The notes under the pieces are model-generated. The model was given only the letters and a program-made list of their open reading frames with translations. It had not been told where the DNA came from and made no database searches. Below, piece by piece: positions 60,576-63,976 of a DNA stretch of 63,976 bases (positions within the stretch are counted from its first letter, which is position 1; each line of letters starts with the position of its first letter). This stretch comes from Sphingobacteriaceae bacterium (GTDB lineage Bacteria > Bacteroidota > Bacteroidia > Sphingobacteriales > Sphingobacteriaceae), in the NCBI GenBank assembly GCA_947458875.1, contig CANGZD010000006.1:1-63976 (forward strand), written 5' to 3'. Both the position numbers and the translations under genes were made by a program.

Positions 60576-61171
60576 AAAAGCCAATCTCTTATCTCGCCTT
60601 GGGCGATTCGTATACCATTGGTGAAGCGGTTGTTCCCGCAGATTCCTTCCCTTACCAATTGCAGGCTGCTTTATCAACTAAAGATATTCCGGTAGCGGAG
60701 CCTCAAATTATAGCTAAAACGGGCTGGACAACGGATGAGTTGCTGGCAGCCATAGCTGAACAAAATCTAAGTAAAAGTTTTGACCTGGTTACCTTATTGA
60801 TTGGCGTTAATAACCAGTACAGGGGCTATCCATTAGCTACCTACGAGCAAGAGTTTAAGCAATTACTAGCGCTTGCAATTCACTTTGCTTCGGGAGATGC
60901 CAGCAAAGTAAGAGTAATTTCTATACCAGACTGGGGGGTCACTCCTTTTGCTTTAAAAGAAGCCCGCGATGCTGCTCAGGTGGCCGATGAGATTGATGCC
61001 TACAACGGCATCAATAAATTACTGACCATGGCGGCCGGAGTTACTTATATTGATATTACGGCCGATTCTCGTTTAGCCGCCAGCGATCTGACTTTATTGG
61101 CTTCAGATGGTCTGCATCCTTCGGGTAAAATGTACGCAGCTTGGGTCGACCAATTGCTGGCTACTTTCTAA
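60572..61171 (+). CDS. SGNH/GDSL hydrolase
   Basis: 199 aa. Block I L-G-D-S-Y-T-I-G-E with nucleophile Ser, block III G-V-N-N-Q, and block V S-D-G-L-H-P-S-G with catalytic Asp and His. No signal peptide is seen, so it is likely a cytoplasmic esterase. It overlaps lipB by 4 bases (ATGA). Confidence 0.9.
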   Translation: MKKPISYLALGDSYTIGEAVVPADSFPYQLQAALSTKDIPVAEPQIIAKTGWTTDELLAAIAEQNLSKSFDLVTLLIGVNNQYRGYPLATYEQEFKQLLALAIHFASGDASKVRVISIPDWGVTPFALKEARDAAQVADEIDAYNGINKLLTMAAGVTYIDITADSRLAASDLTLLASDGLHPSGKMYAAWVDQLLATF

Positions 61172-61175
61172 AGGC

Positions 61176-62090
61176 TTAGCGCCTTCCTATTTGTGTTTTT
61201 CCAGTTTTTCGGGTTGATTTGGTCCCTGATTTCCGATTTCGTTTATCAGGATTATTTCTGTTGGGCTTGGTGTGGGCTTTGCTTTGTGTTGCCTTACCAG
61301 GTTTCTGCGATTTTGGCGCAGATTTGGTTTTTATTTTGGCAGATTTCTCTGCTTTAGGCTGTCGTATATCTTCTGAGGATGAATTAGCTGTTAAGGCGTA
61401 TATGCCGGCCATTTCTTCTGTCGTCAGGTCACGCCAGTCGCCAATGGGTAAACCTTTAAGGCTAATATTCATAATGCGTACCCGCTCCAGTTTGGTCACT
61501 TCATAGCCGAAATATTCGCACATCCGGCGAATCTGGCGGTTCAAACCCTGCACTAAAATAATTCGAAAAGTTTGTGGGCCTTCTTGAACAATCTTGCATT
61601 TTTTGGTGGTTACTCCCATCATGGGAACGCCATTGGCCATTTGCTCGATCACGGCATCATTTAATGGCCTGTTTACACTCACTATATATTCTTTTTCGTG
61701 CTGGTTGCCGGCCCGTAAAATTTTGTTTACCACATCACCATGGTTCGTGAGGAAAATCAGCCCTTGCGAATCTTTATCCAATCTCCCGATAGGAAAAATA
61801 CGTTTGCTGTGGTTTACAAAATCTACAATGTTGTTGGCTACATCTGCTTCGGTAGTGCAGGTAATACCTATGGGCTTATTGAGAGCTATGAAAACCAGAT
61901 CTTCAGCTTCCAGCGGTTCTAAGAGATTACCGTTTACTTTAACCAGATCGCCGGGTTTTACTTGGTCGCCAATTTGAGCTTTACGCCCGTTGATGAAAAC
62001 GCTGCCTTGTGCAATGTAACGATCGGCTTCGCGACGGGAGCAGAGCCCACTTTCGCTGATGAATTTATTGAGACGAACGGTGTGTGACAT
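61176..62090 (-). CDS. rluF: 23S rRNA pseudouridine synthase, RluF-like
   Basis: 304 aa. An S4 RNA-binding domain ([18 protein letters not shown]) precedes the RsuA/RluB/RluE/RluF catalytic core with [12 protein letters not shown] (catalytic Asp) and [10 protein letters not shown]. About 75 extra C-terminal residues are very basic (Lys, Arg, Ser, Thr), a probable RNA-binding tail common in Bacteroidota. The core length and S4 domain favour RluF over RluB. Confidence 0.9.
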   Translation of the reverse strand: MSHTVRLNKFISESGLCSRREADRYIAQGSVFINGRKAQIGDQVKPGDLVKVNGNLLEPLEAEDLVFIALNKPIGITCTTEADVANNIVDFVNHSKRIFPIGRLDKDSQGLIFLTNHGDVVNKILRAGNQHEKEYIVSVNRPLNDAVIEQMANGVPMMGVTTKKCKIVQEGPQTFRIILVQGLNRQIRRMCEYFGYEVTKLERVRIMNISLKGLPIGDWRDLTTEEMAGIYALTANSSSEDIRQPKAEKSAKIKTKSAPKSQKPGKATQSKAHTKPNRNNPDKRNRKSGTKSTRKTGKTQIGRR

Positions 62091-62134
62091 CGGTTATTAG
62101 AAGTTCAATGTTAGAGAAAATTTTCAATTGTTCC

Positions 62135-62215
62135 TATATTCCGTCAGTTCAACGACGATCAGGAGGAGCAATCACTTTTACGTGAACGAGAGATTTCATA
62201 CTTCGTTCGAAATGA
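62135..62215. repeat. possible dispersed intergenic repeat
   Basis: The minus strand reads TCATTTCGAACGAAGTATGAAATCTC, like the short repeats built on TTCGAACGAAGTG-GAAATCTC that are scattered in Bacteroidota genomes. Only one copy is here, so the call rests on memory of similar sequences. Confidence 0.35.
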
Positions 62216-62227
62216 CCTTATAAAAAA

Positions 62228-62261
62228 AAGCCTTCCGAAATTTATCGGAAGGCTTTTTTTA
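62228..62261. terminator. Rho-independent terminator after groEL
   Basis: AAAAGCCTTCCGA-AATTTA-TCGGAAGGCTTTTTT, 15 bases beyond the groEL stop on the minus strand, with A/T runs on both sides so it may work in both directions. Confidence 0.93.
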
Positions 62262-62275
62262 TTGGCTGGGCAAGA

Positions 62276-63913
62276 TTACATCATGCCGCCCATACCACCG
62301 CCCATTGGAGGCATAGCCGCATGACCTTTGTCTTCTTCTGGCTCATCTGCCAACACACACTCGGTGGTTAACAACATTGCTGCAATAGAAGCTGCATTTT
62401 CTAAGGCTACACGGCTTACTTTAGTCGGATCGATCACACCTGCGCCAATTAAGTTTTCGTACTTATCGGTGCGGGCATTGTAACCAAAGTCGGCTTTACC
62501 TTCTTTTACTTTTTGAACTACGATAGAGCCTTCGATACCGGCGTTTTCGCAGATTTGGCGTAATGGCTCTTCTACGGCACGCTTTACGATCTGGATACCA
62601 GTAGTTTCATCTTCGTTATCGCCTTTTAATTTATCTAAAGATTCGATAGCACGAATAAATGCCACACCACCACCGGCAACAATACCTTCTTCAACGGCTG
62701 CACGGGTAGCGTGTAAAGCATCGTCTACACGGTCTTTCTTCTCTTTCATTTCTACTTCGGTAGCGGCACCTACGTACAATACAGCCACTCCACCAGCTAA
62801 TTTAGCCAGGCGCTCTTGTAGTTTTTCTTTATCATAATCAGAAGTAGTGCTCTCAATTTGAGATTTGATCTGGTTCACACGAGCTTTGATATCGTCAGAT
62901 TTACCAGCACCGTTGATGATGGTGGTATTGTCTTTATCAACTACTACTTTCTCAGCCTGACCTAAATAAGATAAGTCGGCATTTTCCAATTTGTAACCTC
63001 TCTCTTCGGAGATCACGGTACCACCAGTTAAGATGGCGATATCTTCCAACATCGCTTTACGACGATCGCCGAAACCAGGCGCTTTAACAGCAGCCACTTT
63101 CAATGAACCACGGATTTTATTCACCACCAAAGTAGCTAAAGCTTCTCCGTCTAAATCCTCGGCAATAATTAATAATGGTTTGCCGGTTTGTACTTGTTTT
63201 TCCAATACTGGCAATAATTCCTTCATCGAAGAAATCTTTTTGTCATAGATCAAGATGTAGGGATTTTCCAAGTCAGCTTCCATCTTATCAGCGTTGGTTA
63301 CAAAGTATGGAGACAGGTAACCACGGTCAAACTGCATACCTTCTACAGTTTTAACTTCGGTTTCGGTACCTTTTGCTTCTTCAACGGTAATTACACCGTC
63401 TTTACCCACCTTAGCCATCGCATCAGCAATTAAAGAACCAATTACCTCGTCGTTGTTAGCTGAAATGGTAGCTACTTGTTTGATTTTATTGTTGTCGGCT
63501 CCAACAGTTTGCGATTGGCCTTTCAGGTTAGTGACAATGGCCGCAACCGCTTTGTCGATACCGCGTTTCAAATCCATTGGATTAGCACCTGCAGCTACGT
63601 TTTTAATACCTGCAGTAACAATTGCTTGTGCCAATACGGTAGCAGTAGTAGTTCCATCACCGGCAATATCGGCGGTTTTTGAAGCTACTTCTTTCACCAT
63701 TTGGGCACCCATGTTTTCCAGGGCGTCTTTTAATTCAATTTCTTTAGCTACAGATACACCGTCTTTGGTAATGGCAGGCGATCCGAACTTTTTATCAATA
63801 ATTACATTACGACCTTTTGGTCCTAAAGTAACTTTTACGGCATTTGCCAAAATATCAACACCTCTTTTCAGGGCGTCACGAGCTTCAACATTGTATTTTA
63901 CTTGTTTTGCCAT
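62276..63913 (-). CDS. groL: chaperonin GroEL (Hsp60)
   Basis: 545 aa, full length. It starts A-K-Q-V-K-Y-N and ends in the methionine/glycine-rich tail [14 protein letters not shown]-site motifs G-P-K-G-R-N-V and [11 protein letters not shown] are present. It forms the double-ring folding chamber with GroES, whose gene should lie just outside the window to the right. Confidence 0.99.
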   Translation of the reverse strand: MAKQVKYNVEARDALKRGVDILANAVKVTLGPKGRNVIIDKKFGSPAITKDGVSVAKEIELKDALENMGAQMVKEVASKTADIAGDGTTTATVLAQAIVTAGIKNVAAGANPMDLKRGIDKAVAAIVTNLKGQSQTVGADNNKIKQVATISANNDEVIGSLIADAMAKVGKDGVITVEEAKGTETEVKTVEGMQFDRGYLSPYFVTNADKMEADLENPYILIYDKKISSMKELLPVLEKQVQTGKPLLIIAEDLDGEALATLVVNKIRGSLKVAAVKAPGFGDRRKAMLEDIAILTGGTVISEERGYKLENADLSYLGQAEKVVVDKDNTTIINGAGKSDDIKARVNQIKSQIESTTSDYDKEKLQERLAKLAGGVAVLYVGAATEVEMKEKKDRVDDALHATRAAVEEGIVAGGGVAFIRAIESLDKLKGDNEDETTGIQIVKRAVEEPLRQICENAGIEGSIVVQKVKEGKADFGYNARTDKYENLIGAGVIDPTKVSRVALENAASIAAMLLTTECVLADEPEEDKGHAAMPPMGGGMGGMM

Positions 63914-63976
63914 TGCTTTTAAATCTTTTTAAAGTGAATAATGAATGATTAAAGAATCGCGTAGATATCAGACTCA

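Overview
The window looks like chromosome from a Gram-negative member of the Bacteroidota, most likely family Sphingobacteriaceae (Pedobacter-like). The signs are many SusC/FecA-type TonB receptors with an N-terminal carboxypeptidase-regulatory-like domain, lipoproteins with a C-K-K lipobox, OMP_b-brl barrels, no clear Shine-Dalgarno sites, one promoter with the Bacteroidota -7 box TAnnTTTG, and a proteorhodopsin/CrtY/Blh cluster. The genus is inference; no rRNA is present.

Layout. 1-133: the end of tRNA-Lys and a complete tRNA-Asp. 134-22300: an accessory region that starts at tRNA-Asp. It is punctuated by seven same-orientation copies of a hairpin plus G-rich tail, the first being the tRNA-Asp terminator. 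A 23-bp copy of the tRNA-Asp 3' end recurs at 7057-7079, suggesting an old 6.9-kb insertion carrying umuDC, a DtxR-type regulator, a TonB receptor and a CDF exporter. Between two later repeats (8.5-18.5 kb) lies the most novel block: a six-gene minus-strand operon (590-aa protein, TerB-like protein, 62-aa protein, HAD nucleotidase, HNH nuclease, 864-aa paralogue of the first protein) divergent from a membrane-tethered regulator plus a DUF2779 nuclease-like protein. Single-gene surface-lipoprotein units follow (NHL, unknown, FG-GAP).

22.3-31.9 kb: a tight minus-strand sugar operon (PhyH oxygenase, TIM-barrel epimerase, SLC45/GPH-like transporter, two GH13 enzymes, GH92) with a divergent cupin-AraC regulator. 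32-39.7 kb: RhlE-type helicase, two FG-GAP lipoproteins, CorA, a second membrane-tethered regulator and a broken duplicate of it. 39.7-43.7 kb: a Fur/Zur-family regulator with a palindrome at its start, a TonB receptor, a lipoprotein and a barrel protein, probably zinc or iron responsive. 43.9-48.2 kb: a FecA-type receptor, a START-like protein, DUF3703 and OmpA.

48.4-53.3 kb: phototrophy cluster. Rhodopsin (D-T-E proton-pump residues, green-tuning Met, and Gly at the carotenoid-antenna fenestration), lycopene cyclase and beta-carotene dioxygenase read on the minus strand, divergent from a third membrane-tethered regulator. 53.4-64 kb: mostly core genes: DUF4403, CotH-like protein, ClpS, RidA, the DECR/ECI pair for unsaturated fatty-acid oxidation, Dcd, phosphopantetheinyl transferase, LipB, SGNH hydrolase, RluF and GroEL.

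Three membrane-tethered regulators plus one pseudogene share an upstream motif that also precedes a barrel protein and an FG-GAP lipoprotein, pointing to a small surface-protein regulon. Functional statements beyond recognised families are inference from sequence reading only; no searches were run.
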